A stretch of 33,617 nt of DNA from Patescibacteria group bacterium (GTDB taxonomy: Bacteria; Patescibacteriota; Minisyncoccia; JAHIHE01), in contig JAHILZ010000073.1 of the NCBI GenBank assembly GCA_018896765.1, positions 1 through 33,617 of the forward strand, read 5' to 3'. The position numbers and the translations under genes are program-made. Below, one piece after another: positions 1-6,079 of this stretch. The notes beneath the pieces are model-generated. The model was not told the origin of the DNA, searched no databases, and saw only the letters and a list, made by a program, of their open reading frames with translations. Numbering within the stretch: the first letter of the stretch is position 1; each line of letters opens with the position of its first letter.

Positions 1-2
1 AA

Positions 3-101
3 GAACAGAAATCCAAATTAGTTGTTAAATTAATTAAAAAATTATCATTCAAAATCAATCCAAAGTCGAAAGAAAAATTAAAAAAGTTGAAAATTATTTA
101 A
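3..101 (+). CDS. C-terminal end of an unidentified protein (partial)
   Basis: An open frame enters from the left edge and ends at TAA 99-101, giving 32 lysine-rich residues ending LKKLKII. Lys and Leu dominate, as in the tails of many genes here, but there is too little sequence to name a family. It may equally be a chance open frame in AT-rich DNA. No terminator hairpin follows directly. Confidence 0.3.
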   Translation, partial: EQKSKLVVKLIKKLSFKINPKSKEKLKKLKII

Positions 102-267
102 TAAAATCACCTGCTCACTTTCATTCTGCATATAACCGTTAGAATGTTAAAATGATTAGTTTAAGTATATAATTTTTAAGCGTTTTTGACAAATTTTCAG
201 CAATTTGGACTATTGATAAAATAATCATTCTATGGTACATTTATAAAGCTAAATAGTAAACAGAAGG

Positions 268-334
268 TGGGCAGTAGAATGTAGAATGTATTAAAATTAT
301 TAACTACTATCTACCCTCTACTTTCTACATTCCA
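268..334. repeat. Intergenic word repeat, complementary arms, upstream of the zinc-ribbon gene
   Basis: The left arm carries GTAGAATGTAGAATG and the right arm CTACTTTCTACATTC, so the two can pair around an AT-rich middle. The element ends within a few bases of the ATG at 338. It is the first member of a family of word repeats found throughout the window. The rest of 102-267 is AT-rich with no gene that I can see. Confidence 0.6.
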
Positions 335-337
335 AAT

Positions 338-868
338 ATGAAATGTCCAAAATGCTCAGCGGGTCTCAAGGATTTTTCTTCTCAAGATTTAAAACTTGCC
401 AGATGTTTTAGCTGCCACGGCATTTGGTTTGATAAAAACGAACTAAAAAAAGTTATTGACGAGCGGGATACGGATTTATCGTGGATGCATATTGATTTGT
501 GGAGCGAAAAAGAAAAGTTTGGCGCCGCTTACGGCAAAAAACTATGTCCAAAATGCAAAAAAGCGATGGCTGCGCTTAAATATGATAATTCCGTGGTGGA
601 AGTGGATGTTTGCGCCGATTGCGGAGGGGTGTGGCTTGACAGCGGAGAATTCACGAAAATCGTTGATTTTTTGGAAAAAGTTTTATTGAAAAAAGACGTG
701 CCGGGATATATCGCGGCACTGGTGAAAGAAGGGGAGCGGATTATTTTGGATCCCAAGCAAGGCGCGGTTGAAGCCGGACATTTCTTGATTCTGGCAAAAC
801 TATTGCAATATCGCATTTTAGCCGAGAATTCATTTATTGCCGGCATTATTTCCGCGCTGCCGAAATAA
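338..868 (+). CDS. Double TFIIB-type zinc-ribbon protein
   Basis: This 176-aa cytosolic protein has two zinc-ribbon units of the zf-TFIIB kind. The first has CPKC at residues 3-6 and CFSCHG at 23-28, followed by IWFD. The second has CPKC at 70-73 and CADCGG at 92-97, followed by VWLDSGE. The C-x2-C pairs separated by about 20 residues and followed by (I/V)W(F/L)D are typical of small bacterial zf-TFIIB proteins, usually of unknown function and presumed to bind nucleic acid or protein. Residues 115-176 form a less conserved, partly hydrophobic tail without an obvious motif. The gene stands alone, with a word repeat just upstream and a terminator after it. The ATG at 338 is the first in frame. 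Confidence 0.8.
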   Translation: MKCPKCSAGLKDFSSQDLKLARCFSCHGIWFDKNELKKVIDERDTDLSWMHIDLWSEKEKFGAAYGKKLCPKCKKAMAALKYDNSVVEVDVCADCGGVWLDSGEFTKIVDFLEKVLLKKDVPGYIAALVKEGERIILDPKQGAVEAGHFLILAKLLQYRILAENSFIAGIISALPK

Positions 869-882
869 AATTATCGAAAATA

Positions 883-913
883 AAAAATCCTGTAATTTTA
901 CAGGATTTTTTTT
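883..913 (+). terminator. Rho-independent terminator of the zinc-ribbon gene
   Basis: AATCCTGTAA and TTACAGGATT form a 10-bp stem closing on a tiny TT loop, followed by eight T residues. It starts 15 bases after the stop codon. The A tract on the left would let it work on the minus strand as well. Confidence 0.9.
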
Positions 914-1028
914 AATTGGCGCGGTGCGTTTTCGAAAATATCTTTACCCCGTTGAATTTATCGAATAAATTCGTTCGGGGCGAACCGATTTCAGCGAAAA
1001 TTGAGAGGATCGGGTTGCTTGTTCGTAA

Positions 1029-1189
1029 TTATTTAGCTAAAAATATTTCATCAATTACTTTGAAATAGCCGTCAAATTTTCCACCGAGTATTTCTTGGAA
1101 AATATAGATTCTGTCAAAAGGAATTTTTTTATTTAGGATCTCTTTGCCATAGTTTTCGTTAAGGTATAGATAAAACACTATGAATTCGC
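1029..1189 (-). pseudogene. C-terminal fragment of an unidentified protein, copy 1
   Basis: The minus strand encodes about 53 residues (from EFIVFYLYLNENYG to GGKFDGYFKVIDEIFLAK) and a TAA at 1029-1031, with no start. An almost identical 161-bp copy lies at 2905-3065. The 5' side breaks off in both copies at the same GAATTC next to a GC-rich hairpin. The pattern YLYLNENYGKEIL resembles the ends of small gluzincin-type peptidase proteins, but this is a weak impression. Upstream, 948-1020 holds an imperfect inverted repeat (CCCCG, AATTTAT, ATAAATT, CGGGG) and no gene. Confidence 0.6.
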
Positions 1190-1190
1190 A

Positions 1191-1217
1191 CTGTCATTCC
1201 TGCGTAGGCAGGAATCT
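1191..1217. repeat. GC-rich dispersed hairpin (TCATTCCTGC type), copy 1
   Basis: ATTCCTGC at 1196-1203 pairs with GCAGGAAT at 1208-1215. The same element, embedded in the same sequence, occurs at 3067-3093. It looks like the REP-like palindromes dispersed in many bacterial genomes. A second small hairpin (ATTACCGC with GCGGTAAT, about 1283-1302) lies between it and the MFS gene. Confidence 0.6.
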
Positions 1218-1345
1218 ATTGCTACAATTTAGCCTTATTATAAGCCAAGCGATAAATAATAAAGTTAAGCCGTAATAGTGGATTACCGCCTTCGCGGTAA
1301 TGACAAAGGGCAGACGCGCAAGTCCTGTGTTAATTAAAAATGTTT

Positions 1346-1978
1346 TTAAGTTCGCGGTGAAGTCCTGATATACGATCTGATCGGCCAGAGAAGCAGGGCG
1401 CCGATAAATGACACGATAACGACAGCGATAATAAGAACGGGAAAGCCTTGGGTAGTCGCTATATAGCCGCCGGCGACGGCAAGCAGGGCGCTTGTTAAAT
1501 CGGTGAGCGTGAAATATATTCCCCATTCCGTTCCTTCTTTTTCTTTATCAATATGTCGAGTAAACAGTGCCATATAGGTCGGAAAAGTGAATGCTGTAAA
1601 GATTCCAAGAATAAATTGGACAATATAAAGCTGAAGAGGCGTATCAATAATAAGATACAGAAGAGGAATAAAAGCAATCAGAATCGTGAAGATAAACATG
1701 AGCCAAAAATCGTCTTTTTCGCCTCGTATTCTGTCAATAAAATGCGCGATAGGGATTTGAAGAACGCTTTTCGTGAAAAGATAAATGCCGGCCGCAAGTC
1801 CCGCCACGGCCGCGTCTCCGCCTTGAATAAAATCTTCAATAAAAAGCGCGAATATTGGGCCGAGCAATCCCGCCGCGCCCACAAGAATAGTGTCTGAAAT
1901 TATAAGCAGGCGGATAACCGGGTTGATGTCTTTAAGGAAATAATGCTCAAGTTTTGCTGATCGTTTTTTCATGTCCAT
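1346..1978 (-). CDS. Half-size MFS-like membrane protein
   Basis: This 210-aa protein has about six predicted membrane helices (roughly residues 22-50, 58-80, 92-112, 113-138, 152-176, 180-203) and few charged residues inside them. Between helices 2 and 3 it carries HFIDRIRGEKDD, which fits motif A of the major facilitator superfamily (D-R-x-x-G). Ordinary MFS carriers have twelve helices, so this is one six-helix half. No second half follows: the DNA downstream on the minus strand is hairpins and the gene-end fragment. It may act as a homodimer or be a truncated paralogue; the substrate cannot be told. The start is the first ATG, with MDMKKR giving a cytosolic positively charged N terminus. 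It is transcribed in the same direction as the NTase gene at 2120-2902 but lies 141 bp from it. Confidence 0.7.
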   Translation of the reverse strand: MDMKKRSAKLEHYFLKDINPVIRLLIISDTILVGAAGLLGPIFALFIEDFIQGGDAAVAGLAAGIYLFTKSVLQIPIAHFIDRIRGEKDDFWLMFIFTILIAFIPLLYLIIDTPLQLYIVQFILGIFTAFTFPTYMALFTRHIDKEKEGTEWGIYFTLTDLTSALLAVAGGYIATTQGFPVLIIAVVIVSFIGALLLWPIRSYIRTSPRT

Positions 1979-2119
1979 AATTTAATTTTTTTTATAGGTT
2001 TATCATTATTATCATCTTATCATATTTCCGGACATAAAAAAAGCCTTCTGTGGTTAGAGGTTTTGGAATTTCACTGCTATAATATTTTTATTTTTGAGAA
2101 ACTTCATCTTTACTTGTGT

Positions 2120-2902
2120 TTATTTTTTTACTTTAGCGATAATGAATTTGATAAAATTTATTGTTTCGTCTTTGTGGTTCATTTCTTTCCCATATTCCCA
2201 AGCATTTGCCGTATCTATAAGTTCTTTCCATTGCGGATATTCTTTTTCTACCCATAAAGCGGCAACGCTTTTGCTCACAGCGTCATTGCATAATATCGTA
2301 TATAAAATACGGCATAAATTTAAAACAATGTATGATTGTTGATGGCTATTCGCCAGATAAACAGAATCTGTTATTTTTGGCTTCCACTCCTTAAATAGAT
2401 CTTTTACACAAGCTTTCTTCACATCAGTAATTTCAATCGGCTTTATCAAAGTCTTAAAATCATGACCGATTAGAGCGGTGCCATGTTTATAAAGGAAATA
2501 CTGGTTGATAATCCATTCATTTCCATAAGGCGCCTTGGAATAAAATATGCCTCCGCCGACATAAGGCCTTGGGGTTTTTGGCGGAAGAATATTTTGCAAC
2601 ATATCAAGAGGAATATAGGAACACTCTATTTTTTTTGACCATTTTTTATATTTTCGTTCCGCGTCTAAATGTAGCCGTTTTATCATCTTAATTTTCTTCG
2701 ACGATGCGGGCTTTTTCAAAACGACGACAAGGTCTATATCACTGCGCTTTTTATTGAAATCGCCATACGATAATGAGCCTGTGAGGTACATTCCGACTAA
2801 ATTATCGCCAAAAATATTCCGAATACCTTCCGCTAAAAAATACAGCACATTATTAATGTCCTGATATGGCGTGATTTTTTTTATGTGTCTGAGGTTTCCC
2901 AT
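2120..2902 (-). CDS. Aminoglycoside-adenylyltransferase-like nucleotidyltransferase
   Basis: This 260-aa protein has a Pol-beta-type nucleotidyltransferase fold at the N terminus: GSLSYGDFNKKRSDIDLVVV (about residues 42-61) gives the G-S-x(n)-S-D-x-D-L signature whose two aspartates bind the metal ions. The helical C-terminal half (from about residue 130) resembles the DUF4111-type domain of ANT(3'')/AadA proteins, and the length matches AadA (about 260 aa). These enzymes transfer AMP to an aminoglycoside hydroxyl; the true substrate here is unknown and may not be a drug. The ATG lies 2 bp after the stop of the duplicated gene-end fragment at 2905-3065. The gene sits between the two copies of that fragment, which suggests it arrived with the rearrangement. 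Confidence 0.75.
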   Translation of the reverse strand: MGNLRHIKKITPYQDINNVLYFLAEGIRNIFGDNLVGMYLTGSLSYGDFNKKRSDIDLVVVLKKPASSKKIKMIKRLHLDAERKYKKWSKKIECSYIPLDMLQNILPPKTPRPYVGGGIFYSKAPYGNEWIINQYFLYKHGTALIGHDFKTLIKPIEITDVKKACVKDLFKEWKPKITDSVYLANSHQQSYIVLNLCRILYTILCNDAVSKSVAALWVEKEYPQWKELIDTANAWEYGKEMNHKDETINFIKFIIAKVKK

Positions 2903-2904
2903 AA

Positions 2905-3065
2905 TTATTCAGCTAAAAATATCTCATCGATTGCTTTAAAATAACCGTCAAATTTTCCACCGAGTATTTCTTGGAAAATATAGATTCTATCAAAAGGAAT
3001 TTTTTTATTTAGGATCTCTTTGCCGTAGTTTTCGTTAAGGTATAGATAAAACACTATGAATTCGC
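2905..3065 (-). pseudogene. C-terminal fragment of an unidentified protein, copy 2
   Basis: This is the second copy of the 161-bp fragment, encoding the same tail (ending KAIDEIFLAE, TAA 2905-2907). It differs from copy 1 by a handful of bases, most of them silent (for example ATT/ATC and GGT/GGC type changes), with V/A and K/E as amino-acid differences. It lacks a start and breaks at the same GAATTC as copy 1. The silent bias suggests both copies descend from functional genes. Confidence 0.6.
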
Positions 3066-3066
3066 A

Positions 3067-3093
3067 CTGTCATTCCTGCGTAGGCAGGAATCC
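3067..3093. repeat. GC-rich dispersed hairpin (TCATTCCTGC type), copy 2
   Basis: ATTCCTGC at 3072-3079 pairs with GCAGGAAT at 3084-3091. It is identical to the element at 1191-1217 and forms the shared boundary of the duplicated gene-end fragments. The stretch 3094-3206 after it holds nothing that I can recognise. Confidence 0.6.
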
Positions 3094-3206
3094 ACTGCTA
3101 CAATAAGCGAAAATCAGTGCGTTTATTTTCTAAAAATAATAATCTAGTGCGGTTTCTGGATGTGATGTCTATATATTATTGGACGATTTCAAGTTTTTCT
3201 AATCCG

Positions 3207-3386
3207 CTATTTCCTTGCTAAATATTTAAAGACTTCGCAAAGCGCGCCAAAAAACGATAAAACGGAAAGTAAAATCAAATATTTATTAGCAGTTTCAAGG
3301 TAACCCCAAAGAGCGAGTAAAGACAAAAACGCCAAAAAATGCAAAAACCAAAATTGTTTTTTTGTTAATTTTTTCGGACCCATCAT
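3207..3386 (-). CDS. Small two-helix membrane protein (59 aa)
   Basis: On the minus strand ATG ATG at 3386 opens a 59-aa frame ending in TAG 3207-3209. It begins MMGPKKLTKKQFWFLHF. Two hydrophobic stretches (about residues 12-28 and 34-50) are separated by GYLETANK, and the protein ends in a basic KYLARK. The basic N terminus and the helix-turn-helix hydrophobicity look like a genuine small membrane protein, though it matches no family I know. It lies 49 bp downstream of the methyltransferase gene on the same strand and may share its transcript. No Shine-Dalgarno sequence is visible. Confidence 0.5.
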   Translation of the reverse strand: MMGPKKLTKKQFWFLHFLAFLSLLALWGYLETANKYLILLSVLSFFGALCEVFKYLARK

Positions 3387-3435
3387 AATTTGTAATTTAT
3401 TTTGTTAATTTTAACTTTGGCGGCTAATTCTTTTT

Positions 3436-4038
3436 TTATTTCGCTACTACCGCCTCAATAAATGCTGATTTGTATTTGTGATAAACAGATGATGTTTTTC
3501 TAACCTTAATAATTTTGAACCTTTTCAATTTTTCTAACATATATTCTTTTGTGAAAAAGCGCCGGATATGGCCTTTTTTATACATATTTTCTCCGATTTT
3601 TTTACCTTTACCAAAAAGCGCATCATCGGTTGATTTACATTTTATAAAAATCAAACCGCCCTTTTTTAAAATTTTATGCAGATCATTAAAAATCTTGCTT
3701 GTAGTTTTATCATCAAAATAATGCAAAGTTAAATGAGCGTAAATTACATCAAAAGAATTTTCTTTAAAATTGATATTTTTAATATCTTTGAAGATACAAT
3801 TAATTTTATTATTTCGCGTTTTTAGTTTATTTATTCCGCTCTCAGAGAAATCCAGCGCGGTTACTTTTAATCCCTTATCGGAAAAATAGATTGAATCTCT
3901 GCCGTCGCCGCAGCCCAAATCTAAAAGAGTTTTAAGATTTTTTAACTTTATCAGTTTATAAGCTCAGACAGCAAAATTATTTGCCGGTTCAGGCGGACGA
4001 CCTGACCATTTATTTTTCCAATAGTTTGCTTCTTTCAT
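3436..4038 (-). pseudogene. Class I SAM methyltransferase interrupted by in-frame TGA
   Basis: Read from ATG 4038, the frame gives MKEANYWKNKWSGRPPEP, reaches TGA at codon 25 (3964-3966 on the plus strand), then continues without interruption for 176 residues to TAA 3436. Downstream of the TGA are the SAM-binding motif LLDLGCGDGRD, an acidic motif after strand 2 (ALDFSESG), DVIYAHLTLHYF (motif IV) and LKKGGLIFI (motif VI), as in TehB-like small methyltransferases. The part before the TGA matches the usual N terminus of this family, so the gene is one unit of about 200 aa broken by a single change, probably from CGA or AGA (Arg). A TTG at 3918 could restart inside the SAM motif, but that would give a truncated fold. 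It is either a recent pseudogene or a recoded/readthrough gene. Confidence 0.7.
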
Positions 4039-4182
4039 ATTTATTTTTCCTCAACAAATTCTAAAAACAATTTTTTCTCAATACTTTCTCTTTTTTGCAA
4101 TTTTTCTATTTGGTAAAAATCGTTTTCGCAGATATACCGGCGGACTTCGTCACGTCGAATGTCCGCTTCAGCGAAGCGAAGG

Positions 4183-4267
4183 CGGAGAGGGAGGGAGTCG
4201 AACCCTCGATGCCTTGCGGCATATTCGCTTTCCAAGCGAACGCAATCGGCCACTATGCGACCTCTCC
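4183..4267 (-). tRNA. tRNA-Ser (anticodon GGA)
   Basis: On the minus strand the 85-nt sequence folds with acceptor arms GGAGAGG and CCTCTCC, discriminator G, an anticodon loop CTTGGAAA reading UCC/UCU serine codons, a long variable arm (ATGCCGCAAGGCAT) typical of class II tRNA-Ser, and a T arm GGGTTCGACTCCC. CCA is not encoded. The 5' end plus upstream DNA is duplicated at 4368-4417. Downstream (4130-4182) is a GC-rich palindromic stretch containing GCTTCGCTGAAGC. Confidence 0.95.
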
Positions 4268-4417
4268 ATACAATAACTTATAACAAATAACCGATAACTT
4301 ATAACTGAGAACGTTAAAGAATTCTATTTTGTTATGAGTTATAAGTTTTTAGTTATAAGTTATTTTAGCGACCTCTCCATACAATAACTTATAACAAACA
4401 ACGGATAACTTATAACT
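4257..4417. repeat. Duplicated tRNA-Ser 5' end with TTATAAC word repeats
   Basis: 4257-4306 and 4368-4417 are 50-bp direct copies differing at two positions. Each contains the first 11 bases of tRNA-Ser (GGAGAGGTCGC on the minus strand) plus 39 bp of its upstream DNA. The intervening 61 bp and the flanks up to 4440 are built from AACTTATAAC and its complement GTTATAAGTT. The outer copy is a 5' fragment only and cannot make a tRNA. Confidence 0.75.
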
Positions 4418-4537
4418 AATTACTGATAACTTATAACATAATGCGGAAATCTTTTAACTTAAATATTATTGCATAATAGCGGTTAAAAAGCAATAATTTA
4501 GGATAATTAAAAATAAAATTGTCGGAAGTTTTTGCTA

Positions 4538-4566
4538 TTGACACAGGCGTTTAAATAGTCTATAAT
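4538..4566 (+). promoter_or_regulatory. Consensus sigma70-type promoter for the RRM gene
   Basis: TTGACA at 4538-4543, a 17-bp spacer, and TATAAT at 4561-4566: both boxes are perfect consensus. Transcription should begin near 4573, giving a leader of about 235 nt before the RRM start codon. Confidence 0.85.
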
Positions 4567-4572
4567 TGTTTT

Positions 4573-4807
4573 TGTAAGTTTCGAAGGGTTTTCTTTCCTT
4601 ATATAATTTATTTAGTATAAGTTGAATTGAGCCAATTGGCTCCCGAAAGCAAATCCCAGAGAAGTAGTCGACTTGCAAATTTAATTAGCTTATATAAGGA
4701 AAAAACACAGTTCGACAGGCTCGCCGCAAGCTGTCTCGGGATGGTAATTATTAATTATTCCGAGAAATTTATTCTTGCGGATAAAGTCCTGTACGAAATG
4801 TAAGAAA
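4573..4807 (+). promoter_or_regulatory. Long structured 5' leader of the RRM gene
   Basis: A 13-bp perfect long-range stem joins TTTCCTTATATAA (4594-4606) with TTATATAAGGAAA (4690-4702). It encloses the palindrome GAGCCAATTGGCTC and a second small hairpin (AAGTAGTCGACTT). After it comes a GC-rich hairpin (ACAGGCTCGCCGCAAGCTGT). Cold-shock and RNA-binding-protein genes often have such leaders, so a temperature-sensitive or autoregulated switch is a reasonable inference. It matches no riboswitch that I know. An independent small RNA is possible, but no T-tract terminator follows the stem. Confidence 0.55.
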
Positions 4808-5149
4808 ATGGCAAAGAAATTATATGTGGGCAGCTTATCTTATAGCACCACAGACGACGCTTTGAAAGCGACTTTTTCCGCAGCCGGAACCGTTGTATCA
4901 GCCTCGATTATCATCGACAAGATGAGCGGCAGATCAAAAGGTTTTGGTTTTGTGGAAATGTCGACCGACGAAGAAGCTTTGAAAGCTGTTGAAATGTTCA
5001 ATGGCAAAGAAGTAGATGGCCGAACTATTATCGTTAACGAAGCGAGACCAATGACCGAGAGGCCAGCCCGCGCAGGCGGACGCGGCGGATTCGGCAGCGG
5101 TAGCAATCGCGGCGGCGGACGAGGTTTTGGCGGAAACGACAGGTTCTAA
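4808..5149 (+). CDS. RRM RNA-binding protein with RGG tail
   Basis: This 113-aa protein is one RNA recognition motif: RNP2 is LYVGSL (residues 5-10), RNP1 is KGFGFVEM (about 44-51), and the domain ends near residue 78. A Gly/Arg-rich tail follows (GGRGG, RGGGRGFGG), as in cyanobacterial and CPR Rbp proteins and eukaryotic glycine-rich RNA-binding proteins. It should bind single-stranded RNA in the cytosol, perhaps as an RNA chaperone. I chose ATG 4808 because MAKKLYVG is the family start; an upstream TTG frame from 4775 adds an unlikely Cys/Lys leader. A strong promoter and long leader upstream and a terminator downstream make it a single-gene, probably highly expressed, unit. Confidence 0.9.
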   Translation: MAKKLYVGSLSYSTTDDALKATFSAAGTVVSASIIIDKMSGRSKGFGFVEMSTDEEALKAVEMFNGKEVDGRTIIVNEARPMTERPARAGGRGGFGSGSNRGGGRGFGGNDRF

Positions 5150-5173
5150 TTTATTTAGAATTTTGTAAAAACA

Positions 5174-5200
5174 AAAAGACGGCTTTCAGGCCGTTTTTTT
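5174..5200 (+). terminator. Rho-independent terminator of the RRM gene
   Basis: ACGGC and GCCGT form the stem around TTTCAG, flanked by an A run on the left (AAAAAG) and seven T residues on the right. It lies 24 bp after the stop codon. Confidence 0.9.
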
Positions 5201-5318
5201 GTTTTTGGTTGAATAAATGTGTTTTTTTTGATAAGATTAAAGAATGCTAAATAGATAGTATTTAGTTATTGCGAATAATCCGCCAATGGGCGGAGGGCGT
5301 GGCAATTACAGTATTATT

Positions 5319-5392
5319 AATGACAAATTTTCAATGTCAAATGTCAAATCAATGTCAAATTTCAAATGTTAAAAAATTAACAAATCAAGTCA
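5319..5392. repeat. Word repeat (TGTCAAAT type) upstream of NUDIX gene
   Basis: Iterated words TGTCAAAT, TTTCAAATG and ACAAATTTTC run up to the start codon at 5393. Related words recur at 23678-23772. Just before it (5267-5305) is a GC-rich hairpin region with CCGCCAATGGGCGG. No gene is visible in 5205-5392. Confidence 0.5.
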
Positions 5393-5965
5393 ATGAAAAA
5401 ATTAAACAATCAATTGCCGCTTAATGCCAAGCGGGCTTTTAAAGGAGAAATTTTTGAAGTATGGCAGTGGGAACAAAAAATGTTTGATGGAAGCGTGGAA
5501 ATTTTTGAAAAATTAAAGCGTTCAAATACCGCGGGAGTGATTGCCGCGGCAGGCGGTAAAATTCTTATTCAAGCGCAAGAACAGCCGGACAAGCCGGAGG
5601 TGTTTGCGTCAATTCCCGGCGGCCGATGCGAGGAAGGCGAGGATTCTCTCGTGGCGGCAAAACGCGAGTTGCTCGAGGAAACCGGTTACGCGTCGGATGA
5701 TTGGGAGCTCTGGAACGAGCAGGAACCCGTTAGTAAACTGATTTGGACGGTTTATACTTATATCGCGCGTGATTGCGTTTATAAACAGCCGCCGCGCTTG
5801 GATGCCGGCGAGAAAATCACAATTCGTTTTATTTCTTTTGACGAATTTTTAATGCTTTCGGAAGATAAGAATTTTTATGAAAAAGAATTAGTCAACGCGC
5901 TTTATCGGGCAAGGTTTGATAAAAAATTCAGAGAAGAGTTTCGGAAATTGTTGTTTAAAAAATAA
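5393..5965 (+). CDS. NUDIX hydrolase (ADP-ribose pyrophosphatase-like)
   Basis: This 190-aa protein has a complete Nudix box starting at the GG of IPGGRCEEGE and ending at RELLEETGY (about residues 75-98). The G-x5-E-x7-REU-x-EE-x-G-U residues that bind the metal and diphosphate are all present. The N-terminal strand region with VWQWEQKMFDGS and the spacing resemble ADP-ribose and nucleoside-diphosphate-sugar pyrophosphatases, which release AMP from their substrates. Inference: this could supply AMP to the AMP/RuBisCO pathway a few genes away, but nothing shows a link. The start is the first ATG after the word repeat. A palindromic element follows the stop. A second NUDIX gene lies at 30096. 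Confidence 0.85.
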   Translation: MKKLNNQLPLNAKRAFKGEIFEVWQWEQKMFDGSVEIFEKLKRSNTAGVIAAAGGKILIQAQEQPDKPEVFASIPGGRCEEGEDSLVAAKRELLEETGYASDDWELWNEQEPVSKLIWTVYTYIARDCVYKQPPRLDAGEKITIRFISFDEFLMLSEDKNFYEKELVNALYRARFDKKFREEFRKLLFKK

Positions 5966-5968
5966 CCA

Positions 5969-6004
5969 ATATTGCGATTCTGACGGCCGTCAAAAATGCA
6001 ATAT
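5969..6004. repeat. Nested hairpin with GACGGCCGTC core, copy A
   Basis: Outer arms ATATTGC (5969-5975) and GCAATAT (5998-6004) enclose the perfect palindrome GACGGCCGTC (5982-5991). It lies directly after the NUDIX stop. A second copy at 8581-8618 has different outer arms that still pair, and a half copy is at 10219-10246. Confidence 0.65.
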
Positions 6005-6035
6005 AGTATTTTATTTTCATTTATTTCGAAAAATT

Positions 6036-6043
6036 GGTATAAT
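6036..6043 (+). promoter_or_regulatory. Extended -10 (TGGTATAAT) for the flavoprotein gene
   Basis: TGGTATAAT is an extended -10 box, with TATAAT at 6038-6043. No good -35 is seen at the expected distance. Transcription would start near 6050, about 30 bp before the ATG at 6080. Confidence 0.5.
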
Positions 6044-6079
6044 ATAAACGCTAATCCTGTTTTTTAATTTAAAGAATTT

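Noticed and set aside
1553..1897. Plus-strand frame of 114 aa inside the MFS gene
   Set aside because: It lies antisense to the six-helix protein, is very Arg/Lys-rich without structure, and has no promoter; it is a shadow of the real gene.
2063..2342. Two Phe/Cys-rich plus-strand frames opposite the nucleotidyltransferase
   Set aside because: Their composition is that of antisense AT-rich DNA, and they overlap the well-supported AadA-like gene.
3964..3966. General reassignment of TGA to glycine as in Gracilibacteria or SR1
   Set aside because: Glycine is coded by GGN throughout and no other conserved gene here contains an internal TGA, so one case is not enough.
4041..4253. Minus-strand frame of 70 aa ending just before the methyltransferase
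   Set aside because: It starts inside tRNA-Ser and runs through a GC-rich palindrome, so it is not a gene as drawn. The last 35 codons look protein-like and might be a remnant, but there is no start or family match.
4808..5149. Longer RRM protein starting at TTG 4775
   Set aside because: The family begins at the MAKKLYVG methionine; the extra 11 residues are Lys/Cys-rich leader sequence with no match to the domain.
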